A stretch of DNA of 64,000 bases from JABDKH01 sp963768565 (GCA_963768565.1 CAVYIO010000038.1:124001-188000), one strand, 5' to 3'. Positions 1-9,274 are shown, counted from the stretch's first letter. Translations and numbers: made by a program. The notes: generated by a model not told the origin, from the sequence alone.

Positions 1-1355
1 GAGTCTATTAACGTCTTCCACGCATAAGCGCCGGCAAGCCGATCCGCTCCGAGCCGTTCCTCGGCCCAGTACATGTCGCTGGTAGCGTGCGTCGGCTGCA
101 TGGCTGCAATCACGCCCAGGGCCTGGAACCGCGGAATGTCGGTGGGGCTCACGATTTGAGCGTGCTCGATTCTGGGCCTGATGACCGACAGGTCATGCGA
201 CTGGCCAAGTTCTTCATAAATGTCGAGAACGATTCGAACGGCGTCGTCACCTATCGCATGCACGGCAGGCTGCAGGCCGCACTCGACCGTCCGCATTACC
301 GCGTCCCTGAGTTCCTTTGCGCTCTTTCGCATCAACCCCCGGTTACCGGCATCGTCCGAGTAGTCTTCAAGCAGAGACGCGCCGCGACTTCCAAGAGCGC
401 CATCGGCATACAACTTGACGGCCCGTACCGTCAGCAGGTCACCATAGGCGTTGACCGGTCCGTCGCTGCACACCTGTTGAAACAGGCTCTTCAAATCCTC
501 GGTCATGCCGTACAGTCGGAGCGTGACCTTCCCTTCATCCACAAGTCTCCGATAGATATTCAGCGTGTCGAGCTGTAGCCCCGGTTCGTGCACCCCGGTC
601 AAGCCGAGTGCGGCCGCATCGGCCATGGCGCGTTCAATCGCCTGAGTGATCAGCTCCGCAGACGGCTCGGGAGCGACCTCATTCACCTGATCAGACGCGC
701 TGTCAATGAGCAGACCCGTCGCGACCCCCGCCGCATCTCTTACAATTCTACCTCCGACCGGGTCAGGTGTACGGCCATCTATGTCAATTCCCACCTCAGC
801 AAGAGCTGCGGAGTTCAGCAGTGACGCGTGTCCGTCCACGCGCTCAAGCCAGACGGGGCGATCGGGGAAAATGGGATCGATATCGCCTCGTGTCGGAAAG
901 CGCTTCTCCGCCCAGTCGTTCTGGTCCCACCCTCGTCCACGGAGCCACGCACCGTCCGGCAACGTGCTCTCTCGCTCTCGCAGCAGGGAGACAACCTCCG
1001 TGATCGACGTCGTTCCTCTCAGGTCGACGTTCATCCTGATGAAACCGTGATTCACCAGGTGCCCGTGAGAGTCGATCAGACCGGGAACGACCGTGCGACC
1101 AGCCGCATCCAGCACGGTGCGTGCGGCGAATCGGGACACGATATCCAGACTGTCACCGACTGCGACAAACCTCCCATCCATGACGGCGAAAGCATTCGCA
1201 TGAGGGACGTGCTCGTCGACCGTGTAGACGTTGGCGTTGACCACGATCAGATCCACACGCTCGGTGCAACCGACTGTAGCACAAAGTACTACCAATAGTC
1301 GCCACGCGTACAGCCGCCGCTCGTATCTGCCCTTCGAAATCCCGTTGCATAGCAT
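1..1355 (-). CDS. Amidohydrolase family 3 (YtcJ-like) lipoprotein, C-terminus cut by window edge
   Basis: The reading frame is open from an ATG at 1355 to base 1, so the C-terminus lies outside the window. The N-terminus carries a lipoprotein signal, with a basic stretch (RRLYAW) followed by LLVVLCATVGC, which implies export and lipidation. The mature part shows the amidohydrolase-3 pattern: VNANVYTVD, then AGRTVVPGLIDSHGH with the metal-binding HxH, and near the cut end PTHATSDMYWAEERLG and GAYAWKTLIDSG, both typical of YtcJ-like metal-dependent amidohydrolases. The substrate cannot be told. It begins 35 bp after the ATP-grasp/SET gene on the same strand and is probably the last visible gene of the rdgB-dtd operon. 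Family call is firm; substrate is unknown. Confidence 0.85.
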   Translation of the reverse strand, partial: MLCNGISKGRYERRLYAWRLLVVLCATVGCTERVDLIVVNANVYTVDEHVPHANAFAVMDGRFVAVGDSLDIVSRFAARTVLDAAGRTVVPGLIDSHGHLVNHGFIRMNVDLRGTTSITEVVSLLRERESTLPDGAWLRGRGWDQNDWAEKRFPTRGDIDPIFPDRPVWLERVDGHASLLNSAALAEVGIDIDGRTPDPVGGRIVRDAAGVATGLLIDSASDQVNEVAPEPSAELITQAIERAMADAAALGLTGVHEPGLQLDTLNIYRRLVDEGKVTLRLYGMTEDLKSLFQQVCSDGPVNAYGDLLTVRAVKLYADGALGSRGASLLEDYSDDAGNRGLMRKSAKELRDAVMRTVECGLQPAVHAIGDDAVRIVLDIYEELGQSHDLSVIRPRIEHAQIVSPTDIPRFQALGVIAAMQPTHATSDMYWAEERLGADRLAGAYAWKTLID

Positions 1356-1390
1356 TCGTACCTGTGTATGAGCCCGACCGGGTCGACACG

Positions 1391-2854
1391 TCACGGACGG
1401 CGCGACATCCTCCTGGTGCGAACGTAGTCCGAAATGTGATCGCCATATCGATCGACAAAGTCCGCCAGGTGATCCGTCCCGCGAACGGTTCCACGACATT
1501 CCTCGGCGCCGCAGCTGCAGTGAAAGTCGGGCATCGCTTCGTTGTGAAGAGTGGCATACTCGAGCGTGACTTCATCGCCAGGCTCCAGATCGCGCCGAGC
1601 CACGAGATCAAGTCCGGTCAACCAGCACGATGGATCGCACGAATGATCTATCGGCTTCCAGTGCTCCGGATCCCGACTCCAGATCGCCCACACCTCGTCC
1701 GTAAGCGGCCACGCTCGCTGTCCGAACCACGATAGATGTGGCTCGCGCCAGACCGACTCAACGTAGCGCCTCGTGACGAGCTCATGAGGCTGCCCCTCGA
1801 AAGTCACTACTCGCTCACCGGCCTTGAACGCGCGCGAGACAAACACACCGTAATTCTCTGGATCTTTCGTACGCACATACCATCCGGTCCGGCGGTCGCG
1901 GTGGCGGCCGATCGCTGCTTTCACAATCTGACGCGTAAATCCTTCAAGCCCGGCAGGGTCGTTCATCAGGCACAGGTCGGCACTTCCTGGATCCGTCGCC
2001 GGATAGTACATGCCGCAGTTTGGATTTATCTCCAGCATGAAGGGCTGACCCTCGTGATCTACACGGAGATCGCATCGACCGTAGCCTACGCCGTTGATGC
2101 CAAGGAAGAAATCGGCGGACACCTGGCGGAGTCGTGCATCCAGAGCCATATCGACTACAGGCGACTCCTCAAGGCCCGCATAGTCCTCCCACTTCATGCC
2201 GTAGTGCTTGAACGTTTCACCCTCCGGAAATCGATACTGGATGGGCTGGTACGTTGTCGGCGAACCCCAGTCGTCCGGGTTGTCGGCGACCAGGACTGTA
2301 CACTCAAGACCCTCGATGAACTCCTCGATCAGGGCGCCGGCATAGGTCGTCATCATGATTTCGGACTGAGCAAGCAACTGGTCGGCTGTTTCAACTCTCG
2401 ATTTCTTTGTAAGCCCGGCGCTGGCGTAGCTGCTGGGATGCTTAACGATCATCGGGTACCGGAGCATTTCGGCCGCCCGCTCGACGTCTTGCCTGTTTTT
2501 AGCAATGACATAGTCCGGCGTACCGATACCCCATGCACGACAGACCCGCTTCATCACTTCTCTTGAGGGCTCGAAGAACAGCGAGTTCGCCCCGGTGAAC
2601 GCCTGATCAAGCTTCTCCAGGGCGTCGACGACATCAAGCCCGGGCCGCCCTTCGTCCCACGCGCCATCACACAGATTGAAGAACACGTCGAATCCCTTCT
2701 GCGACATCTCTATGATCTGGCTGACGACAGCGTCCTTCTCAAGGACCGCAAGTTCCCACGTCGCTTCGGGGATATACGGTCGGGGATCGCACGGCCAATC
2801 GTCCTCATCAATCTCGCCGTCGAGGTCCTGGTCGGTGAGCAGGCAAATACGCAT
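1391..2854 (-). CDS. ATP-grasp ligase-like domain fused to a SET-domain methyltransferase
   Basis: This 487-residue protein has two parts. Residues about 1-310 look like an ATP-grasp fold of the D-Ala-D-Ala ligase type, with YPMIVKHPSSYASAGL as a nucleotide-binding strand, ALIEEFIEGLECTVLV, and FMLEINPNCG (272-281) as the Mg-binding E-x-N motif. Residues about 324-460 form a SET domain: NYGVFVSRAFKAGE, DHSCDPSCWL (403-412, the NHSCxPN motif with Asp for Asn), LEPGDEVTLEY, and a post-SET cysteine cluster CSCGAEECRG (446-455). SET domains methylate lysine using S-adenosylmethionine; ATP-grasp enzymes join a carboxylate to an amine or thiol. The combined role is not known to me. It sits 39 bp after dtd and 35 bp before the amidohydrolase, on the same strand. 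Domain calls are strong, biological role open. Confidence 0.82.
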   Translation of the reverse strand: MRICLLTDQDLDGEIDEDDWPCDPRPYIPEATWELAVLEKDAVVSQIIEMSQKGFDVFFNLCDGAWDEGRPGLDVVDALEKLDQAFTGANSLFFEPSREVMKRVCRAWGIGTPDYVIAKNRQDVERAAEMLRYPMIVKHPSSYASAGLTKKSRVETADQLLAQSEIMMTTYAGALIEEFIEGLECTVLVADNPDDWGSPTTYQPIQYRFPEGETFKHYGMKWEDYAGLEESPVVDMALDARLRQVSADFFLGINGVGYGRCDLRVDHEGQPFMLEINPNCGMYYPATDPGSADLCLMNDPAGLEGFTRQIVKAAIGRHRDRRTGWYVRTKDPENYGVFVSRAFKAGERVVTFEGQPHELVTRRYVESVWREPHLSWFGQRAWPLTDEVWAIWSRDPEHWKPIDHSCDPSCWLTGLDLVARRDLEPGDEVTLEYATLHNEAMPDFHCSCGAEECRGTVRGTDHLADFVDRYGDHISDYVRTRRMSRRP

Positions 2855-2893
2855 ACAGAGTTCAGTGTTTTGGTTTCTCCGGTGTCCGGAAGA

Positions 2894-3346
2894 TCAGGAT
2901 CCGGGTTTCCGCTCAATGGAAATCGTCACCGGTCCGTCGTTGATCAGTTCCACATCCATCATTGCCCCGAACTGTCCGGTTTCCACCGGCCGGTTGATGA
3001 GTTCGGACAGTCGCTCGACAAATTTCTCGTACAGCGGCGCTGCCACCTCCGGCGGAGCCGATTCGACGAATGAAGGCCGATTGCCGCGCTCTACATTCCC
3101 ATACAGGGTGAATTGCGAAACGACAAGGGCTTCTCCGTCGATATCAACTATGGAGCGATTCATCTTGCCATCTTCGTCCGAAAAGATGCGAAGAGCAGCA
3201 CACTTGCGGGCCAACCAATCGACTTCGCCGGTACTATCGTTTTGATGCACGCCCAGAAGGACAAGTAAGCCCTGACCGATGCGACCGACAACACGACCGT
3301 CAATGGTCACCGATGCACGATGGACGCGCTGCACAAGTGCGATCAC
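2894..3346 (-). CDS. dtd: D-aminoacyl-tRNA deacylase
   Basis: The 150-residue protein has the full length of bacterial DTD. It shows the N-terminal MIALVQRVHRASVTIDG, the active-site motif SQFTLYG and the C-terminal NDGPVT, which together form the cross-subunit site that accepts D-aminoacyl-tRNA and excludes L-amino acids. It hydrolyses D-amino acids, and glycine mischarged on tRNA-Ala, from tRNA in the cytoplasm. It starts 6 bp after rdgB stops, so the two are almost certainly co-transcribed: two housecleaning enzymes, one for nucleotides and one for tRNA. Confidence 0.96.
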   Translation of the reverse strand: MIALVQRVHRASVTIDGRVVGRIGQGLLVLLGVHQNDSTGEVDWLARKCAALRIFSDEDGKMNRSIVDIDGEALVVSQFTLYGNVERGNRPSFVESAPPEVAAPLYEKFVERLSELINRPVETGQFGAMMDVELINDGPVTISIERKPGS

Positions 3347-3352
3347 GGTCCG

Positions 3353-3988
3353 CTACCGTCGAGTGGGAGACTGGAGATAATCGCGGAGCTTTCGGAGCGC
3401 TTTACCGCGGTGACTGATCTCGTTCTTTTCATCTGAATCCATCTCGGCGAATGTCCTGTTGCTCCCTGAAGGTACAAAGAGGGCGTCGTATCCGAACCCC
3501 ATGGAGCCTCGCTCGGCCGTGGTGATGCTACCCTCGCAGACTCCGTCGAACGTGATGGTCTCCGAGTCCGACACCAGCGCAACAACGGTGCGAAATCTTG
3601 CTTGCCGATTTCCCTTGTCCGACAACTCGGCCAGGAGTTTCATTCGGTTGGCGACCGGCTCGCAGTCCGGGCCGGCGTAGCGCGCCGAAAACACGCCGGG
3701 CTCCCCACCCAGAGCATCCACTTCGAGACCCGTATCGTCCGCGATGGTAGGGATGCCCGTCGATTCGAAAATCACGCGCGCCTTTTTGACGGCATTGCCC
3801 TCGAGCGTCAAGGCGTCCTCTTCCACCGGTGCCAGGTGCTCGAAGTCTGCGAGGCTCAGCAGTTCAATACCGAGGCTATGCAGGAGCTCTCGGATCTCGG
3901 CCAGCTTGCCCGGGTTGCCTGTCGCAACAACGAGCCTTCTTGTATCTGAATTCAAATTTCGAGACCGAATGGGCCGGGATTCGAACAA
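3353..3988 (-). CDS. rdgB: XTP/dITP (non-canonical purine NTP) pyrophosphatase, HAM1 family
   Basis: The protein hydrolyses dITP, XTP and ITP to the monophosphates, keeping deaminated purines out of nucleic acids. Diagnostic stretches are VVATGNPGKLAEIREL at the start of the fold, IADDTGLEVDALGGEPGVFSAR in the middle, and SMGFGYDALFVP and EMDSDEKNEISHRGKAL near the end, all standard for the RdgB/HAM1 family. At 211 residues it is slightly long; the first 18 or so residues precede the conserved core, so the true start may be internal and non-ATG. It leads the rdgB-dtd-ATP-grasp/SET-amidohydrolase run. Confidence 0.95.
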   Translation of the reverse strand: MFESRPIRSRNLNSDTRRLVVATGNPGKLAEIRELLHSLGIELLSLADFEHLAPVEEDALTLEGNAVKKARVIFESTGIPTIADDTGLEVDALGGEPGVFSARYAGPDCEPVANRMKLLAELSDKGNRQARFRTVVALVSDSETITFDGVCEGSITTAERGSMGFGYDALFVPSGSNRTFAEMDSDEKNEISHRGKALRKLRDYLQSPTRR

Positions 3989-4119
3989 TAGTGCGACCGC
4001 GTTTCAGAACCTGATCTCGATCTGCCAGCGAACAGAATCGTCATTTGCCGCTTTTCGGGGCCTAACGGACAATCAGTTCCGGTGAAATCGGTGTTGGAAC
4101 AGGCCGTTCTTCTCCCTAT

Positions 4120-4148
4120 TTGGAAACATAGAGGGCCGACCGTAATTT
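4120..4148 (+). promoter_or_regulatory. Candidate promoter of rpsU
   Basis: TTGGAA (4120-4125) and TAATTT (4143-4148) are separated by 17 bp and lie about 43 bp before the rpsU start. The same stretch also fits the Bacteroidota pattern, TTTG (4119-4122) followed about 20 bp later by TAnnTT. Both matches are partial. The rest of 3989-4190, between the divergent rdgB and rpsU genes, shows nothing else I can name. Confidence 0.35.
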
Positions 4149-4190
4149 ATGAGGCCGTCCAAAATCCGGGTAATTAAACAGGTTTCCCCA

Positions 4191-4385
4191 GTGTCCGTCG
4201 GAATCAAACTAAGAGATAAAGAGAACATTGACCGGGCTCTTCGCCGGTTCAAGCGCGCGGTCAACCGCAGCCGGGTACTTCGTATTTACCGGGCGAACAT
4301 GGCCTTCACCAAGCCATCTGAGGAACGTCGCCAGGCACGCCAGAAGGCTGCACGGAACGCCCACAAGAGATCGAGATCGTATTGA
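4191..4385 (+). CDS. rpsU: 30S ribosomal protein bS21
   Basis: A 64-residue basic protein starting at GTG: MSVGIKLRDKENIDRALRRF, then KRAVNRSRVLRIYR and a lysine/arginine-rich tail, the usual bS21 layout. bS21 binds the small-subunit platform near the 3' end of 16S rRNA. In Bacteroidota ribosomes bS21 is known to help hide the anti-Shine-Dalgarno sequence. I chose the GTG at 4191 because the upstream in-frame ATG (4149) would add 14 residues that do not resemble bS21. Only a weak AGG precedes the start. The gene stands alone on the plus strand and is followed by a hairpin terminator. Confidence 0.93.
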   Translation: MSVGIKLRDKENIDRALRRFKRAVNRSRVLRIYRANMAFTKPSEERRQARQKAARNAHKRSRSY

Positions 4386-4410
4386 TTCCCGGATGATATT
4401 GGCAGACGCG

Positions 4411-4437
4411 AACGCCGCCTCTTTGGGCGGCGTTTCT
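4411..4437. terminator. Intrinsic terminator between rpsU and kgd
   Basis: AACGCCGCC (4411-4419) pairs perfectly with GGCGGCGTT (4426-4434) around a 6-nt loop, 9 bp of mostly GC stem. The T run after it on the plus strand is short. It lies between two convergent genes and could serve both. Confidence 0.7.
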
Positions 4438-4471
4438 ATGTTTGACGCCGGCGCGATCGCTGTGCAACCGA

Positions 4472-7400
4472 CTAGGTGATGTCCAGCGCCTCCGAAATAA
4501 GCTTCTCCATCTCGACCTGGTGGACCTTGGCGCTGCCACTCGAAGGACTGGCGCTGGCCGGTCGACCACGGTATTGAATGTTGCCACATTCGCTTCCTGA
4601 TCTCGAAGCGAGCACGTCGTCCAATCGTGGTGCAATGAATGTCCAGGCTCCCATGTTCTTAGGTTCCTCCTGGCACCACACGAACACGTCGGCGTCGGGA
4701 AATCGATCAACCTCGCGCACCAGTGCAGCGCGCGGGAATGGATACAGTTGTTCGACGCGGACTACGGCTGTGGCCTCGAGCACTTCGGGATGGGCTTCTG
4801 CAGTCTGCAGCAATTCGAAATACAACTTCCCGCTGCAGAACACAATTCGCTTCACCGCCGACGCATTGGCGTTGATCGCAGGAAGCACTTCGTCGAATTG
4901 ACCGTCCGTGAATTCCGTTGGCGACGAAATCACGCGCGGGTGCCGCAGCAGACTCTTTGGCGACATCACAATCAGGGGCTTCCGCTTTTCCATCTTGACC
5001 TGCCTGCGCAATGCGTGGAACAGGTTGGCGGGCGTCGTCAGATTGCATACTGTCAGGTTGCCTTCGGCGCACATCTGAAGGAACCTCTCAAGACGGGCCG
5101 ACGAGTGCTCCGGACCCTGCCCTTCGTATCCATGCGGCAGCAATAGTACGAGGGAGCTTCGTTGACCCCACTTGCTCTCGGCAGCCGAAAGGAACTGGTC
5201 GAAAACAATCTGGGCACCGTTCGAAAAATCTCCGAACTGGGCCTCCCATATCACGAGAGCCTCGGGATCGGCGACGGAATAACCATACTCGAAGCCGCAG
5301 GCAGCATACTCGGACAGCAGGCTATCGTAAACCAGCAGGTGCGGCTGCTCGTCCTTGATGTTGTTCAGGGGCACCAATTCCGATCCGTTTGTCTGGTCGA
5401 ACACCACGGCATGGCGATGACTGAAGGTCCCGCGACCGGAGTCCTGTCCGGCCAGTCGCACCGTCGTGCCATCCAGTAGTAGCGATCCGTAGGCCAGCGC
5501 CTCACCGAGCGACCAGTCGACCAGGCCGTCCTCATACGCTTTCGCGCGTTTCTCGAACTGTCTGGCGAGCTTCTTGTGTATGTCGAAGCCATCCGGGAAT
5601 GTCACGAGCGCCTTGACGATCGTATCCAGCGTCGCCGACGGTACCGCCGTATCGAAGCTGGGCAATTCCGCGGCAGGTTCGGTTCGTTGGAACACGACGA
5701 CCTCTTTTGTGGCGTCTCGCTCGACCACCTCCTTCGTCCGTTCGAATGCCTCAACGAGTCGAGCCCGATAGTCATCCAGCATCTGCTCCGCTTCTTCGAG
5801 ACTCATCTCTCCTCTGCGAAGCAAGTACTCCGTGTAGAGCTTTCGCACTGACCTTTTCGCTTCGATTTTTCGATAGAGCAGCGGCTGCGTGTACGTCGGT
5901 TCGTCACCCTCATTGTGGCCATGCACGCGGTAGCAGAGCATGTCAATGACCACGTCCTTGTTGAATTCCTGCCTGTAGTCGAGCGCGATAATAGCAACAC
6001 GAATGCAGGCTTCGGGATCGTCTCCATTGACGTGGAAGATGGGTGCCTGAATCATCCGCGCAACGTCCGTCGCATACGTCGAGCTTCGCGCGTCCGACGG
6101 CGTCGTCGTGAATCCGATCTGATTGTTGATGACGACGTGGATCGTTCCGCCGGTGTGGTATCCGGACAGCTGACTCAGGTTCAGCGTTTCCGCGACGACA
6201 CCCTGACCGGCAAATGCCGCGTCCCCATGAAGCAGGAGCGGAATGACGGCGTCCTTGTAATCACCTCCCGGAACGTCGGATACCTGGTGCCGGAGTTTGT
6301 ATTGCTTCGAGCGCACCATCCCTTCGACGACCGGGTTGACCGCCTCCAGATGACTCGGGTTGGAGGCGAGCGTAACCTTGAGCTGATTTCCGTCCGGCGA
6401 CTCATGCGTTCCGGTCGCCCCGAGATGGTACTTGACGTCGCCCGATCCCTGTGTCGTGTTCGGATCGAGACTGCCTTCAAACTCGGAGAAAATCACCTCG
6501 TATGGTTTGTGCAGGATGTTTGCCAGCACGTTAAGCCGTCCGCGATGCGCCATCCCCATCACGACTTCGTGCACACCCTGATCGGCCGAATTGGAGAGGA
6601 TCATGTCCAGCATCGGGATGACCGTCTCGGATCCTTCGAGCGAAAATCGCTTGTGCCCGATGTATTTGGTGTGCAGAAAACGCTCGAATGCCTCGGCAGC
6701 GTTCAGCTTTGAGAGGACCCGCCGCTTAAGCTCGGGTACCAGTGCATCCAATCCTCCGACAGGTTCGACACGATCTTCAAGCCAGGCCTTCTCTGTCGGA
6801 TCGGAAATGTGCATGTACTCGATCCCGAACTTGCGGCTGTATGCCTCTCTCACGATCGACAGAATCTCACGTAGAGGCAGAATATCCACGCCACCCAGTC
6901 CGCCGGTCACAAACTTGCGGTCAAGATCCCATACGGTGAGACCGTAGGTGGCGGGATCCAGTTCGGGGTGATTCACCCACTCATAACCCAGCGGGTTGAT
7001 GTCGGCTTGAAGATGTCCACGCACGCGATGCGCCCGGATCAACTGCAGGACTCTGGCCTGCTTCTGAATCATGTCGGCTTCCGACCCGTCCGCTCCAAGT
7101 TGCGGCGTATTGTCCGGCGTCAGCACGAACGGCTGGTACGGGATGTTGAGCTCGGTGAACAGCGTCGAGTAAAAGCCATGTTCGCCCAGAAGTGACTGCG
7201 CGATGTGTGCCAGGAATGCACCGCTCTCTGCTCCCTGGATGACGCGATGGTCATAGGTGGACGTGATCGCCATGACCTGGGAGATGCCGGTCCGGCTCAC
7301 GATATCGGGTGCGAATGCGTGGTACTCCGGCGGATAACCGATCGAGCCGACACCGACGATGACACCTTGATTCGGCATGAGACGGGGAACGCTGAGCGAC

Positions 7401-8206
7401 GTCCCGATCATACCCGGGTTTGTGATGGTAGCGGTGGTACCGCGAAAGTCGCTGATCTCCAGTTCATTGTTGCGAGCACGCCCGACGAGGTCGTTGTAGA
7501 TCCCGAGAAACTGGGGGAACGACATCTCGCCCGCGTTCTTGATGTTGGGGACCATGAGCGTCCGCCGGCCGCGGCGCTCGATGTCGATAGCGAGGCCCAG
7601 GTTGATCGCTTCGGGAATCACGTGTTCCGGTTTACCGTCAACGCGACGAAACGTCGTGTACATACTGGGAAACGCACGCAGGCCCTGCACGATCGCCCAG
7701 GCAATCATGTGCGTGTACGACACCTTCTCTCCCCCTGAATTCCTCTGGTAGTCGTTAATGAGTTTCCGGTTTTCGGCCATGAGCTTCACGGCGAACGTGC
7801 GAACCGATGTTGCCGTCGGGACATGGATACTGGCCTCCATGTTCTCGACGATCTTCGCTGCAGCGCCGCGCAGGGGTTTGATCTCCGCCTCGAATTCCAG
7901 TTCGGGGGCGGCAGGCTCGGCGGGCGACACCGCTCCGTCGCCCTCCCGGGCCGTAGGGCCGGCCGCAGCAACTTCCGCCTCCAGTTCACCGGATGCCGCG
8001 ACGACCGCCTTGCGGGCTTCTGTTGCCGCCACAAAGGACTCACTGGGCCGGTAATCGGCAAAGAACTCACGCCAGCTTTCGCTGACGCTCTCGGGATCAT
8101 CCAGATACTGCCGGTATAGCTGCTCTACGTACCCGGTATTGAATCCCAGTCTGGTCTCGTCATGCATGGTCTTTTCTGATTCGTTGCGGAGCGGCGCCGT
8201 ACGCAT
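4472..8206 (-). CDS. kgd: Multifunctional 2-oxoglutarate dehydrogenase: fused E2 succinyltransferase and E1 decarboxylase
   Basis: The 1244-residue protein joins two parts of the 2-oxoglutarate dehydrogenase complex of the TCA cycle. The start (GFNTGYVEQLYRQYLDDPES) is the E1o N-terminal segment. Residues about 110-345 are an E2 acyltransferase catalytic core, with DHRVIQGAESG at 319-329. The rest is the thiamine-dependent E1o: MGMAHRGRLNVLANILHK, the TPP/Mg site HGDAAFAGQGVVAETLN and VVINNQIGFTT, and the C-terminal transketolase-like region. No lipoyl domain is seen, so a separate lipoylated partner is needed, as in mycobacterial Kgd. Between domains is an Ala/Glu/Pro-rich linker (about 68-105). 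Met14 is an alternative start. It lies 24 bp after the SDR gene at the end of a long minus-strand run. Confidence 0.95.
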   Translation of the reverse strand: MRTAPLRNESEKTMHDETRLGFNTGYVEQLYRQYLDDPESVSESWREFFADYRPSESFVAATEARKAVVAASGELEAEVAAAGPTAREGDGAVSPAEPAAPELEFEAEIKPLRGAAAKIVENMEASIHVPTATSVRTFAVKLMAENRKLINDYQRNSGGEKVSYTHMIAWAIVQGLRAFPSMYTTFRRVDGKPEHVIPEAINLGLAIDIERRGRRTLMVPNIKNAGEMSFPQFLGIYNDLVGRARNNELEISDFRGTTATITNPGMIGTSLSVPRLMPNQGVIVGVGSIGYPPEYHAFAPDIVSRTGISQVMAITSTYDHRVIQGAESGAFLAHIAQSLLGEHGFYSTLFTELNIPYQPFVLTPDNTPQLGADGSEADMIQKQARVLQLIRAHRVRGHLQADINPLGYEWVNHPELDPATYGLTVWDLDRKFVTGGLGGVDILPLREILSIVREAYSRKFGIEYMHISDPTEKAWLEDRVEPVGGLDALVPELKRRVLSKLNAAEAFERFLHTKYIGHKRFSLEGSETVIPMLDMILSNSADQGVHEVVMGMAHRGRLNVLANILHKPYEVIFSEFEGSLDPNTTQGSGDVKYHLGATGTHESPDGNQLKVTLASNPSHLEAVNPVVEGMVRSKQYKLRHQVSDVPGGDYKDAVIPLLLHGDAAFAGQGVVAETLNLSQLSGYHTGGTIHVVINNQIGFTTTPSDARSSTYATDVARMIQAPIFHVNGDDPEACIRVAIIALDYRQEFNKDVVIDMLCYRVHGHNEGDEPTYTQPLLYRKIEAKRSVRKLYTEYLLRRGEMSLEEAEQMLDDYRARLVEAFERTKEVVERDATKEVVVFQRTEPAAELPSFDTAVPSATLDTIVKALVTFPDGFDIHKKLARQFEKRAKAYEDGLVDWSLGEALAYGSLLLDGTTVRLAGQDSGRGTFSHRHAVVFDQTNGSELVPLNNIKDEQPHLLVYDSLLSEYAACGFEYGYSVADPEALVIWEAQFGDFSNGAQIVFDQFLSAAESKWGQRSSLVLLLPHGYEGQGPEHSSARLERFLQMCAEGNLTVCNLTTPANLFHALRRQVKMEKRKPLIVMSPKSLLRHPRVISSPTEFTDGQFDEVLPAINANASAVKRIVFCSGKLYFELLQTAEAHPEVLEATAVVRVEQLYPFPRAALVREVDRFPDADVFVWCQEEPKNMGAWTFIAPRLDDVLASRSGSECGNIQYRGRPASASPSSGSAKVHQVEMEKLISEALDIT

Positions 8207-8230
8207 GTGGCTGCGGCCATGAACGTGATT

Positions 8231-9256
8231 CTACCGCATCCAACCCTTTTGCCGGTACCATTCAATTGTGCTTCTGATCCCTTCGTTCAGAGACACCTTC
8301 GGGTCGTATCCAAAGTGTGAGCCCGCCTTTTGACTCGAACACGCTTTGCAGGCCTCAAGGATTTCAAGAGCCTTCTCTCGATTCAGCGGCGGATACTCCC
8401 CGATCAGGGACGCGACCTTTTCGGTAAGAGTACCGACGAGTCGAACCGCCGCGGGCGGAACGCGGATCGTCAGAACACGGCGGCCAAGTACGTCAACCGT
8501 CGCATCCCGTATCTCCTCCCACGTGGAAGGAGCGGCCGATCCAAGGAAGTACGTTTCACCGATCGTGGCGTCCGACTCAGCTGCGCCGATCATTCCAGCG
8601 ACCAGATCATCAACATGAACGAGCGACACGGGGTCAGGCTTATTCCCCCCGATGATGGGGCACACGCCTCGGGAAACAGTACGAAAAAAGGTCAGGATGT
8701 CTTGCTCCCTTGGACCGTACACCGCCGGTGGGCGAACGATGGTCAGCGGAAGCCTGTCGTGAAGCCGCTTTCCATTTTCTTCCTGGTCTGCGATGCGTTG
8801 CTCCATTACGGCCTTACTGCGGCCGTATTGACTGACGGGGTTCAGCGGCGTTTCCTCGGTTGCCACCAGTTCGGCGCTAACGCCGACAACGGCGAGCGTG
8901 CTTGTAACAAGAACCCGTTGGACATCCGGGCACGCAGACTCGACCGCGCGAAGCAGACGAAGAGTCCCGTCGACATTCGCGCGAATGAACGTGGCACTGT
9001 CCTTCGATCGCGTAACACCGGCCACGTGGTACACGTGCGTGACCCCGGAAAGGGCCGACTCGAGATCCGTATCGTCCCCGAGATCACCCGAAACCCGGGT
9101 GACATCCAGATCGGCAAGCCACTTCGGATCCTTGCGTACGAGGCACCTGACCTCGGCGTAGCCCTCGTTCTGCAATTGCTCAACGAGATGGCTACCGACG
9201 AATCCTGTGCCACCGGTGACGAATGCGATTTTTCGAGTGTCGTTCAACGAGCGCAC
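8231..9256 (-). CDS. NAD(P)-dependent epimerase/dehydratase, extended SDR family
   Basis: A 341-residue extended short-chain dehydrogenase. It opens with the Rossmann glycine motif GGTGFVGSHL at about residues 15-24, has the catalytic YGRSK (YxxxK) near the middle, and IVRPPAVYGPREQDIL, typical of nucleotide-sugar epimerases and dihydroflavonol-reductase-like enzymes. HVAGVTR after the third strand resembles steroid-dehydrogenase or hopanoid-associated epimerase relatives. The substrate cannot be assigned. It lies 18 bp downstream of rlmD and 24 bp upstream of kgd, on the same strand. Confidence 0.88.
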   Translation of the reverse strand: MRSLNDTRKIAFVTGGTGFVGSHLVEQLQNEGYAEVRCLVRKDPKWLADLDVTRVSGDLGDDTDLESALSGVTHVYHVAGVTRSKDSATFIRANVDGTLRLLRAVESACPDVQRVLVTSTLAVVGVSAELVATEETPLNPVSQYGRSKAVMEQRIADQEENGKRLHDRLPLTIVRPPAVYGPREQDILTFFRTVSRGVCPIIGGNKPDPVSLVHVDDLVAGMIGAAESDATIGETYFLGSAAPSTWEEIRDATVDVLGRRVLTIRVPPAAVRLVGTLTEKVASLIGEYPPLNREKALEILEACKACSSQKAGSHFGYDPKVSLNEGIRSTIEWYRQKGWMR

Positions 9257-9274
9257 CTGGCGATAAAAAATCGG

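Noticed and set aside
87..1298. Several plus-strand reading frames opposite the amidohydrolase
   Set aside because: They have no protein-like motifs and lie antisense to a frame with a lipobox, DSHGH and other amidohydrolase motifs.
1736..2566. A 276-codon plus-strand frame
   Set aside because: Antisense to the ATP-grasp/SET gene, no motif, low-complexity shadow composition.
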